From: Euglena gracilis
Lineage: Eukaryota > Euglenida > Euglenophyceae > Euglenales
Direction: 5' to 3'
Assembly: GCA_039621445.1 (NCBI GenBank)
Contig: CP154956.1
Span: forward strand, 19,805,295-19,869,294
Length of the DNA: 64,000 bases
Both the position numbers and the translations under genes were made by a program. Position 1 is the stretch's first letter; every line of letters begins with the position of its first letter. The notes under the pieces were generated by a model. The model worked only from the letters and a program-made list of their open reading frames with translations. It did no database searches and was not told the DNA's origin. Shown piece by piece: positions 35,834-47,745 of this stretch.

Positions 35834-38800
35834 GGTGGGGGGTTTGGGTGGGGGTCTGGAATGGAATAACAGTGGATGGTCGGTGCTGGTTGGAACCGCG
35901 GTCGGCCGCGGCTGACCGCGGCTGACCGCGGTCGGCCGCGGTCAGCCACAAGAGGCCGATGCCATTCCAACCAGACCTTTGAAAATTTTTGGTTGGTTGG
36001 ACATGAGCCGGCCGTGGCTGGTCGCGGCCATCCCACATTCCAACCAGACACCCGCTCGGTTGGAAATGTTGTCGACCGCGGCCGGCCGCGGTCGGCCGCG
36101 GCTGGCTAACTTTCCAACCATCTGAAGAAAAAAAGTGGCTTGGTTGGAACCCCAATTGGCCGCGGCCGGCCGCGGTCGGCCGCCAAACAGCCGTGGTTGG
36201 GGCCGCGGCCGGCCGCGGCCGGCCGCGGCCGCCAACCAAAATCGATCCAACCTCCCACAGCAACCCCCCCGGGTTTTTGGACCCGGGGGGTGGTCAGGAC
36301 AGGGGGCGGGGCCCCCTACCACATGCCTTAATACCGAGGGGTTCCCAGAGACCCCCCGGCAGTCAGGAAAAAAATGTATGGCGTCTCAAAACAACTAGAT
36401 AAACATATATATAAAAAAAATCAGAGGACCCACCCTGCACTGCTATCTCCAATGCCGTCAAAAACGGGCAGCCTACCCTGGCTGTAGCGCTGTGCTGCCT
36501 CCCAGGCAACTTCCACGGCGTCGAGGTCCACCTCGCCCACCTCGGAGCAAGGCATCCCAATGGTGAAACAGGGAAAGCACCCATCAACTTTTTTTGACCT
36601 GATATCTGCTCAATCGGCAAATCTCCGCTAAATCACCGCTAAATGGAAAGCAGAGTTCTTGAACGGTGAACAACAGGACAGCGTTGACAAGGGGCAGAAG
36701 TAGGCTGGCTTCCCCGACGGGTCAGTTCCGAGGGGTAAAGGCAGCCGACCAGCGCAGGGCAGCCTTGGCCGTGGTGCTGCCAGCCTTCCAGGGCGTGGAC
36801 GATGGTGCCCACGTGGCAGGCGTGGAACACCCAGCGGTCCAGGTCCGCGGTGCAGTTGCCCAGCCCCTGGACGCGGGCCGGGTCGACCGCCAGGCAGCCG
36901 ATGTTGAGGTCAGGCTGTTTTTTTTACCAACCCCGGGGGGGGGGTCCGGAGTGCCCTTGAGTGCCTGCCCAGGCAGGCACTACCCCCCCCCCCCGGGTGG
37001 GGGCGGCACCCGACCAAAATACAGCCCGGTTGAGGTACGTCACGTCCGTGCGGATGAACTGCGGCGGCGGGAAGCAGAAATAGAGCAGCTTGGCGCCCTT
37101 GGGGGCGTGGCCAGGAGGACTGGAATTGCGACGCCGGGGGGGGGGGGGGTCGGCTGCTGCCCAAAATGGCCCGCTCGGCGCCAAACGTGCCTTTTTTCAA
37201 CAACAAAAAAGTCTGAAGACATTAATTTGGGGCTTATGCTGACCAAGCCCTCAAGGGGGAGGGCCACCCAGGAGGGTGGTCGGAGGTGACTGGCTGGCTT
37301 TCAAAAATCATTTATTAAAAAACATTTCTTATGAATGCAGTTATTCTTTTTTTTTAAAAAAACCACGTCTCTGCATCTTTCGCACCCTTGGGGGTTGCAT
37401 GGCACACAAAAGATCGGCACCCACTAAACATCATGGCATGATCGCAATACATTACCATGAAGAGATTGCTTACCCCCACCAAAAAACTCACTATAGGGAG
37501 GAAAACTGCGATAAATCTGAAAATTTCTCTATGTTTTTCATACTCCTTCCGAAAGAATGCAGAAAAATCAGAAGTTCACTGCAAAAAAATGCACGGCATT
37601 GCTTTATCCCCTCCCTTACCTGTAGTGGTCTTCAAGCACCACAGTTCCTTCATTGAAGCAAAAGATGATAATGAGGGGGTTGACGATAGTAAACCCCCCA
37701 AAAATAAGACCGGGGGTCTATTTTCATGGGTCGGTTGCTGGAAAGCCCGAGGGGGGTCTTATTCATGGGGGGGGGGGTCCATTTTATGGATTTTGCTGGA
37801 AAAATTTTCGGCCCCCCAAAATGTCCAAAAATGCCCCCCAAAATACCAATTTTCGAAAAATTCGGCGCTTCGCGCCAGACAAATAAGAGAAAATATGCTG
37901 AATTGTGTGAAAACTGACCCAAAATGGCAGATTTGCCCCGCCAAAATGTCCCATTTCTTCAAAAATCCGGCGCTTCGCGCCGGCAGGGGGGGTCTTATTT
38001 ATGGGGAGGGTCCATTTCATGGATTTTTGCTCGGACCGGCCAGGGGGGGTCTTATTTTGGGGGGGGTCTTATTTTGGGGGGGGTCCAATTTATGGGGGGG
38101 GGGGTCTTATTTTTGGGGGGGTTAGGAATCTTCCAACGTATCATAATCTGGGGTAATAATAATAAAAATCTGAACAAAACCTTCCAGCGTCACCAAAAAA
38201 GGCAGATTTATCAAGTCACAATCAATGTATTTGTTTTGGAGCTGGTGCCTGTGGTGGATCCCAATCATAGATTCATTAGTGACCCCCCAGGGGGCGCCAG
38301 GGCAGAACGGGAAGGCCTGGTGGGGGGGGGGGCTGGGTCGACACCCCCACCCGGGAGGTGGGGGGAAGTCGACCCCCCGCACCCACCACAGCATTTTCAC
38401 CAGGAAAATGGGGATGTTGGCCAGAGAAAATTTTTGAATTTTTTTTGAAAAATGAACACAAAATACATGATTTATATGGAAAATCACATTTTTTTAGCAA
38501 AAAAACTCAAAATTTTCAGGTTTAAAAATTGGTAGTTGTTAGGCTTAGGAGGCATAAACTGCCCATGATAAAATTGACCAGGCGCATTGGAAATCGACCC
38601 AGAAATAGCAACAAAAAACCCCCAAAATTTTTAGGTGCCAGAGTTGACTTGAAAGTTTTGGAGGTTTTTTGACGGTGTAGGAGGGGAAGCGGGAATCCGC
38701 TTCCTTTTTTGGGGGGAAGCGAAAAAACGCTTCACCCTGAACTTTTTGAAATAGCTAAAAGTGCACATATTTTTTGAATTTTGACATCGGCGGAAGCGGA

Positions 38801-41800
38801 TTACCGCTTCCTGTGAAACTTTTTATGGGGAAGCGGTTATCCGCTTCCTCCACTTCACATCACAACAAGTAGGCACCTTTAGAACTGGCATCAACCTCAT
38901 CAACATAAGACATCATCCAACGTCTTTACTACATTAAAACAATTGTCACCAAAAGAAGCCGCATGGCAGCAATCATCTGCTGGAAAGCACAAAGCAGGGG
39001 AAGCGTGTTTCCGCTTCCTATGGGTGGGCCAGATAAAGTAGTTGCATGTGGAGAGCAGGTTCGGCGATGGCCGTTCTCGCCCTATGCCACTGGGGGACTT
39101 ATATTGGTGACGACTTCAGTGCCCATCTACTGTTGTCTAACCCCTGGGTCAGTTATGGCTTCACGAGAGGTCTCCGGCGGCTGAATGGTGACTGCCTGAA
39201 CTGTGCTTGAAATATGCCTGGACTCAGTCTGGTTGTTGTGGTGCCATCTCGGATGGTTCTGGGAGCGGATGGGTGGTGGGTTTACATGGCTTACAAGCAG
39301 CGTGTTTAGAATTGATTGGGGAACGGAGTCAAAAAGGCCTCTGTCCAGGGATTTTGGTGGTGACTTTGAGTGGGCTGTTTTGCTGTGGGTTGCTGGACAC
39401 CGTGTTTTGAGGCTCCTTTGAGGACGAAAGTTGCCGGGTATGGATTAGTTTGCATGAGGCTGACACTCTGTCTGCAGCACAACGTGTTTCCACCAGGCTG
39501 AAAGCCAACGGAGTTGTCTTGTTCAAGAAGGGAGGCAGCATAGAGCTGGACAATGGGTCAGGCACAATTGAGGGGGCTGAGGATCACTAAAGATTGGAAC
39601 CAATCTCCTTAAACCCTGTGAAACCGTTTTCCAGGTCCATTCAGTGCTTAAACACAGCGTCCTGGAATAGGTTCTGTCATTGGGATGTGAAGGTGTCCCC
39701 AAATACCTGGTGTGCGCGGGGGGTGGGAGTGATGTGCCAGAATCAAATTGTTGAATGCACCTGGAATTATGCCAGCAGTGGAATCCGATGAACACTTCAC
39801 ACAAAAGTTGGAATGAAGCGGAAACCAGCTTCGTCAGGGAGGAAGCGTAATCCCGCTTCCTCCCTATGCGGGAAGCGGTTTTGCGCTTTCTCTTTGGAAT
39901 GTGGCCCCCTCCTACCCACAGGTGGTAGAGACAGCAGAAACGGGACGTGCAGAGACTGATAAGACTGGCTGTGTGTCTCCGTGAGCCTTCTGGGAGTATG
40001 GTGAGTGTGCAGTTCACCAAGTCATGTGCTGCCGAGAGCCATCGGTAGGCCTTGAGGACAAAGACAGCCCTCCGGAGCCCCTCTCCTGACCAGTAACTGC
40101 CGGGGGTGGGCCATAAACATGGCCTGGGAGGAACAAATGGACGAAACCTCACAGATAAGACCCACCTGCCTGCGCTTTGGCCGGGGAAGAAAGAACTTGA
40201 GGGGGTGTTTGAGACGCAATTCCACATAGCTGGATATTTTTGGGGGGCTTTGCATTGTATCTCAAGTTGAAAGGGGGCCTGTTTAAAGGGGAAATGGCCC
40301 AGATTTTTTGATTTTCAGCAAAATGTCTGGTACTCCACTTCCAGCCTTCACTGTGCCTTGTTTTCTTTCCCTGGCACCAGAAATCAACCCACCGAAGAAA
40401 CAGATACACAGTTGACAATGGAAAAGGGAGGACACTTGCCTCCATTCACTTGAAACCACCGTCTTCCTTCACCTTCTGGGTCCCCATCCCACGTCTCCTT
40501 TCTCCTTGACCCCTTCTGGGCTGTCATTTGCTTGCGAACACCAAAGATGTCCTCTGGAATGGACTGCCACAGGTAAAGCCCAACACCACCTTCAAGCTGC
40601 GTACACTGATCTCCTCTCATTCTCATTTCTAGGTGCGTCATCTCATGTGCGCTGCTCCTCTCAACGACCTTGCTCAAAACCAACCATCACCACACCCCTC
40701 TACAATGCGCACCAAGCCACTTCTGCCCTTGTCTCCTGCTGCAGGAACTGCTCTGCAACCTCTGCAGGATTCCCAGGGATGAAGAAGCCCCAAAGAAACC
40801 AACGGAAACACGTTTCAGGTTATTCTGGAAAACACAAATGAAGCGGATTTGCGCTTCCTCGTTCAATCCTGGGGCAAGTCCTCCAACCGGCTGTTGCTGT
40901 TGCTGTCCCTGTGTGCGGCAGGCAATCACCTCCTCATCGTACACCCTGAATCCTCCATCAGTTCACGGAAGCGGCTTTCCGCTTCCTTGAATCAAACCTT
41001 GACGTCTAAGGCCACTCCCCATGTTTGTCTCAGGAAAGAGGAGGCACTCTCCAAACCACATGGTAAGCCGTGTCATCCACAATGCTGCATCCCAGCTCGT
41101 TATTGAACCCACAAAGTACTTCAGACCTATCACGTTTGGCTGAAAACCGTCCCAGACGGCCCTCCCCCCGATTCAGTTCCGGTGCCGTTAATCAATTGTC
41201 ACAATGCCCCACACCGTGCACAATGACTGCACTCGTTGGGAGGGTAAAATGCATCCCCTGTGAAAGTGCACAGCTGCGGGTCTTCCAGGGACCAAACAAG
41301 ATGGCTGCTGTGGGAACACTAACGCATGCAGGTGGCTTTCCATGTCCCGCAATACAATTGGGCCAAATCAAAGCATGTCGTTGACAACCAGGTTTCCCAT
41401 ATAACGGCTTTATACCTCCTGCCCCCCTCCCCATGCATTTGTACATCATTTTGCAAGGTCCTATCCGGACCAGTTGGGCATGTTCTACGACTCGAGAAGA
41501 TGAAGGTTCCATCACAGCACAAGCTAAGCCTTTGTCCACTCACCAACACCCGAAACTCCATCACATACGGCCTAGGTTGAATTGTGTATGTGCCAGATGT
41601 GGGCTGCGGGTTCCGACTTCATCTCCCCCTTGTTTTCGTGCTCCTTCAGACCACTCAGGCCTTCGAAGTCATGGCCTCGAAAAATTCAAATCGTCAAGAG
41701 GAAGCGTGATTCCGCTTCCTCCTGGCCACTATGAAAATTTCAGGGGGTTTCTGCTGTATGCATCCTCGGAACCTGCGCCTGCCCCTCATTTCCGCTGATT

Positions 41801-44800
41801 GGCGTCAATTAAGGAAGCGGTTTTTGGTAATCACCGCTTCCTCTTCTCCTCTCTGTCCTCGTGAGGCCCCATTTTGGGTCATTTTGGGTTTCGGCGCCTC
41901 GGAGTGCAGTAGAACTGGGCAGTGACGAAGCGGTTTTTCGCTTCATCTGAAAATTTTGTGCACTTTTCGCCGATTTCGGCTTGCACTCAAAAATTTATAC
42001 CCCTTTTCGCTCATTTTAGCCTCCTATAGAGGTTCGTTACTCCAAGCCAAAACACCGGCAGAAACGGCCCAAATACGGCCTCTTCCAAGAAAAGCTAAAA
42101 ATTTTGGGGGTTCAGACGAAGCGTTTTTCCGCTTCCTCCTCTTCCACTTTCCGCTTCAAACCGTCCAAAATTGTTGGGCAGTTTATGCCTCCTAAGTTAG
42201 GAGGGGGGGGGGTGAAAAAAACGAACGTCAAAAAAATTGGACCAAATTTTGGCACAGTGAAATTTTACTGAAATGTTGAAAATTTGGAAGGTGTGAAAAA
42301 ATGGGGGTTTGGGGGGTTTTGGGGGAGACCTCCTACCCCCCCCCCCCTGTCCAACGACCACTAATGTTCGTCTCTGACCGGGGGGGGGGCGGTCGCTAAA
42401 ATGGCCAATGTTCGTCTCCGACCAGGGGGGGGGTGGTCGTTAGACAAGCGAGGTGGACCCCAAGTCGGAGGAAAATTTACCATAGATAGGGGTTTATGGC
42501 CATTTTTGGGCGGTTTTTGGCCATTTATGCTATTTCTTGACTACGGTTGGCCACTCTTGGCCATTTTTGGACATTTTTGGGGCACTTTTGGGAATTTTTA
42601 GGCATTTTTGACCGCTTTTCGCCATGTTGGTCGCTTTTGACCACTTTGGCAACTGTTGGCCACACTTTGGCCCCCTTTGCCCATTTTTGGCCACTTTAGG
42701 CTGTTTTTGGTTACTTTTGGCCATTTTTACCTTATTTTTGCTATTTTTGGCAACTTTTTGGGCACCTTTGGCCATCCTTTGGCCATTTTAGGCCATTTTG
42801 GGCATTTTTGACTGTTTTTAGCCAACTTTTAGCAATTTTGGCCGAACCAATGTCGTACACAAAAAGATCGTCTCTGACCGGGGGGGTGGTCGTTGGACAA
42901 GCCCGGTCGTTGGACAAGGGGGGGGGGGAGGTATATGGGCCCCAAAAATGGGTCAAAAATATACCCGGCGGCAAAGGCGCCGGAAAAAATTTTGGGGGTC
43001 CAAAAATTGGTGTTCCTGGAAATATGGGAAGAGGTGGTGGGGGGGGTGTGGGTCGACCCCCCCACCCACCATATGCAGGGGGTGGGGGTGGTCGACCCCC
43101 CCCCCCACCACCCTGGCTGTTTAGCCGATTCCTGTTCTGCCCTGGGGGGGCGCTGTCGGTCAGATTATAACCCGGCCGAAGGCTGGGCCAGAAGTTTTTT
43201 TCAGGAATATTCGACCGATTTTGGCTGGATTTTGGGTGGCTGGGTGGATGGGTGGGTGGGCGGGTTGACCCCCCAGGGGGAGGGTCGTGGGTGTATGGGT
43301 TTTCGAAAAAAAAAAAAAGAAGTAGTTGGCGGGTTTGGGCCCGGGGAAAAGTGCCCACCAGCCCAGCGACCCCAACCCACCCACCCACCCACTCTAATCT
43401 CCCCCTGGGGGGTGGGTCACACAGGTGTTAAATGAATCTATGGTCCCAAACTTCCTGGGTGTTCAGGGAATCCTTGACCACTGAATGTTGGCAATCCACT
43501 CTCTGCATCATCGGAGCCAGACCATCTGTTCTTCGTCAATTGGGAAAATTTTTTTATCGATATAGTTTTGGAATGGCAATTTCATTTTCCATGTGTTTTC
43601 AGAAAACAGTGGCAAATGCCCATCAGGCCCCTCCTGTCTGTAGTGCTGGTCTTTCGTGCTGATCCACTTGCCCACCAGCCACGTTGCGCACGCCTTGCCG
43701 TCCGCCACTGACGTACACCGAATGAGCCGCGACGCAGCGTTGCCCTCTGGGTCCGCTGCAGCCACTTGGCGGAAGGGGGCAGATGGATGTCGAATTGATC
43801 AGCTTCAACCCCGGGGGAGGGGGTAATACTGGCCATCAGAAAAATTGCAGAAAAAAATGCGGAAAAATTCTTGAAAACTTGACATCGGGAGTGCAAAATT
43901 TCTGCGGGAGGGAATTGCATATTTTCCAGGATTGCACCTCTATTTTTTGAGACGTCATTCACGTTTTTTTTAAAAAAAACAATCCAAGAACATTGTATTA
44001 AATTGGTCTATTATTGGGAGCAGATGATTACAAAAAATATGAATTTTTTGGCCAAAAAAAAACAGAAAAATCTGGCACAAAACGCGGAATTTTCCAAATT
44101 GGAATGATTTACCAGCTGAAATAAAAAAACCAAAAAAAGGAAAAAACTGCAAAGTTGCAAGAAATGCCTCCCCCCCCCCCAAGCCCAATGAACACCAGGT
44201 GACAATCTAGACGGTCCGAACGGGGGGGGGGGGGGTTCATTGGACATGGGTGTTCACTAATTCTGTCACCTTCTCGGTGTAGCTTCGAAACTTGCATAAA
44301 CAGTGCACGCGTAATCGCTCAACAATGAACGGCAAATGCATACCAGTTTGTTTTCAGACGGTCAAACGTTACCACCAAAAGAAAACTGGGAGGAACTCGT
44401 CTGGCAAGCAACAAAGGAATATTTCCTTGCCGACACAAAAAAAGTATATGGTGACAATCTAGACGGGGCAAGGGTGTTCATTGGGCTTGGGGGGTGGGAG
44501 GTAATACAAAAGGAAGCAGCAAAAAAAAGCATCACTTGCGCTTCCTTGTGATCATTCGGAAATGCCCGGGACTCTTTGCATCCTCCATATCAAATTTGTG
44601 CAAACTAACGGAAAAATTCGCAGAAAAATTGTGGATTGTGGATCCCTGCCGTTTTCGAAATTCTTCGCCATTTCACCAAAAAAAAACGATCTTGTCAAGG
44701 TTTCATGAAAATGAAGTGGAATCAAGAAAGGCGATCTAACATGGAGCCCTTGGAACGCCCTGTTCAATGCATATCACTTTTGCCCTGAAGTTTGCCCCCG

Positions 44801-47698
44801 TCCCAGTACAAACACAAACACAAACCAACACAAACATGAAATTCTGCTGTAAATATCAATCCCCTGAACGGGCACAGACTTGTTGAAACCGTTCTTCTGA
44901 AGATGTGACCATCAATACCCGAATACCCTTCAGCGCCAAGATGGTGGCGGGGCCCTGTTCTCATGGGAAAGCAAGCGCCAGGAACAGGGGCCCGCCTGCA
45001 AGCCACGGCGCAGCCGACTTTGGAGGTGCAACCCACCAACAGCACCTCGGGCAGGGCTGTATGGGAAGGCTTGGGGGGGGGGAGGGGCCAGACCAGAAGT
45101 TTTTTTTCAGGATCCGGGGGGGGGGGGGTCCTGACCCACCCACCCACCCACCAGAGGGTGGGGGGGGGGCTCAGGGGAACCTACATTTGGGGATTAGTTT
45201 TGGTTCAAAAAGTTTTCTTTGCGCTGAAAATAGAGGGAAACCCCTGCCTCCAGTGGGGTACCCACACAACCTGACCCCTGGGGGGGGGGGGGGCTCGGCC
45301 AGGACCCCCCCAGGTCACGGAGCTTAAAAAATTCCTCTGGGTCAGATGGGGGGCCTTTGAAGAAATTGCACAGTGTTCTCACCACCGACAGGATTTCGAG
45401 GATTCCCGTTCAGCCCTGACCTCGGGGGTCCCGGGGGGGACAGAGTGGAGCACCGTGGCAGCCGTGAGGGTGTTACCGTGGACCACTCGCACCCGCAGGT
45501 GGGGGAGGTTCTTGACAACGTCCTTCCCGCCGCCGTTGAGCCACTCCGCCTTGTTGAACGCCCCAAGCCCGATCACCTGCAGGCCCCGGGCGTCGGTGGC
45601 AGAGACGGTATCCGCTGCCCTCGCCAGCCGCATTTTCTCAAGCCTCACACCCACTCCATCCACATCCACAAGAGGGAGAAACACCGGCCGAAACGCACGG
45701 TGGCCGAGGTGCCAGATGCCCGTGCCTTTTTTTTCACATATCCGTCACCTTGGAAAAGATTGCCCCCCTCCCTGCCCACTGACCGGGTTCCAACAACCCC
45801 AGATCAGGGGGTCATACGCACCCCCTGACCTTGCAACCCGGGGCGCATTCCCTCTTTTTAGGTCACCGACAACCCCGAACCAGGGGGTGGTCGTGGGCAC
45901 CCCGTGATGTGCAACGCCAACTGGGGATCGTTTGGTATGTAGGGGTGGTCGGTGGGTGTGGGGAGAGTAAACCTCCCCCATATAACCCCCCCCCAAACAC
46001 AACTCCCCCAGCGGTCCAACTACGGGATCCGAGCTATAACCCCCGACAAAAAAAGGAGGGAATTCTGGGATTGCAAAATTCATGGACAAGGTTATTTGGC
46101 TTTGCAGAGATGGGCACTGAAAAATGTGGAAATGGAAATCTCATGAAAATACCAAAAAAAATCATCAAAATTAGCAATATGCTTAAAAGTGAGGGGGGAA
46201 AGGGCATTTCTTTTGCACTATCCAGCGCACAGGGCCAGAAGAAAAAATTTTGCTGTGTTTGGAACCTGCCCCAAAATCCCGAAAAAATCCCGAGCCATAA
46301 CCCCCTCAGCCCTGGACTTCGGGCCATACATCTCTCTAAGGTTTTGCGAACCCCCACCCCGGGGGGGGGCGGCTGCAGCCAGCCCCGATTTGGGCCCAGC
46401 CCAGCCGCAGCAGCACCCCCCCCCCGGGGGGGGGGTGCTGCTAGCCCAGCTAGCCAGCCCCTTTTTTGGGGGTCCAGCCCAAAAATTTTCGCCGCAAAGC
46501 GCCGAAATTTTTTGAAAAATTGTGTTCAAAAGTGGCCAAAAATGGGGTTTGGGGGGCGTTTGGGGCGTTTTTTGGGGGGTTTCAGATGCATCATTTTTTC
46601 AAAACTGTGTTCTGCAGGTCATTTTTGGGCATTTTTCCGATTTCAGTCCAGCTCGCCCCGGTTCGGGTCCAGCCGGGGCCTAGCCCCCCCCCTTAGATGC
46701 ACTTTGGCTTCTGTCTGGTTTAAGGCCTGGCGCTGCATTCCGCTTCTGGCCCTTTCTTCGGAGCAACTCCCAATAATTGTCCGACCCCATATTCACTGGG
46801 ACTTCAAACTTCCGTTTTGTGTTTTCCTTGCCCTTCCCCTCCCCCTTGGGTTTTCGGCTCCCCTTTCTGGCTGCTGCTGCTGCTGCTTCTGTTGCTGCTC
46901 GATTTCGTTCCCAAGAGGTGCTCGGGGTGGTAAGGGGCCTAGCCCCCCCCCCCGGGGGGGGGCGGGCTAGCCAGCCCAAATTTCTAGCCAGCCCAAATTT
47001 CTAGCCCCAGCCCAGCACCCCCCCCCCCGGGGTCCTTAAAGAGATGTATGCTTCGGGCGAAAAAATAATACTAAATAGTGCCAATAATAATAATACTTAG
47101 GGGGGGGGGGGCACTTTCTGCACCATTTGGCCACGTTGGCGCCCCAAAACGAATGGTTTAACAAGGCTTTTAAGAACGGATAACCCATCAAAACGACTCT
47201 CCAGATCGGGAGGAAGGTGCTCTTGATGAGGAAGGTGTTACATATCCCATCAAGCATGCAAAAGCTGCCAAAAACGTTCGCCCGCAAACACAAAAATTTC
47301 ACCACACAACTGATGTCAGGGCTGAGGACGACGTAGAAACCCTCTGCTCGGCTTGCTTGACCGCGTCCTCCACCAGGCTGGCAATCACCTTTTGCTCCGC
47401 CGGCCCCTGCAGGTACTGGTAGGCGAAGCGCGGGATGCCCCACTGCTCCAGCACCACATACTCCCCCTTCGCCCTCCGGAACCAGGGGTTCTGTTAAAGA
47501 CGCCGGGGAAAAAGAGGGAGGAGGGTGAGTGAGGTCAACCCCTGTCAGGTCCTGACCTTAGGGGAGGGGGAGGGTCGACCTCCCCTGGGGAAATAAATTT
47601 TTCCAAGGGGATTCAAAAAAAGTGCCTGAAAATTGTGTTTTTAAATGCTTTATTTGTGTTTAATTGTGATTCATTCTTTCAATAAATTGACAAATGAC

Positions 47699-47745
<47 letters not shown>

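Larger units (their letters stand above)
31666..36476 (-). other. 4.8-kb intron 14, composite of repeats
   Basis: The intron separates the CER1 part from the b5 part. In order along the window it holds a C/G-run element with the TACGCCCTCCTTATATC motif (about 31.9-32.18 kb), a CCGCGG array, a tRNA-like pair, a minisatellite of about 26 units, two near-identical segments at 35.17-35.34 and 35.46-35.63 kb each followed by G/T-rich tracts, and an inverted CCGCGG array. Confidence 0.55.

Noticed and set aside
32205-36250. Long ORFs translating to Arg-Gly-Arg-Pro-Ala-Ala repeats
   Set aside because: They are translations of the CCGCGG/GGCCGGCC palindrome arrays and open on both strands, with no sign of being proteins.
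39523-40227. 234-codon minus-strand ORF inside the palindrome-bearing domain
   Set aside because: It runs straight through three of the short palindromes and has no recognisable domain, so it is more likely chance than a gene.
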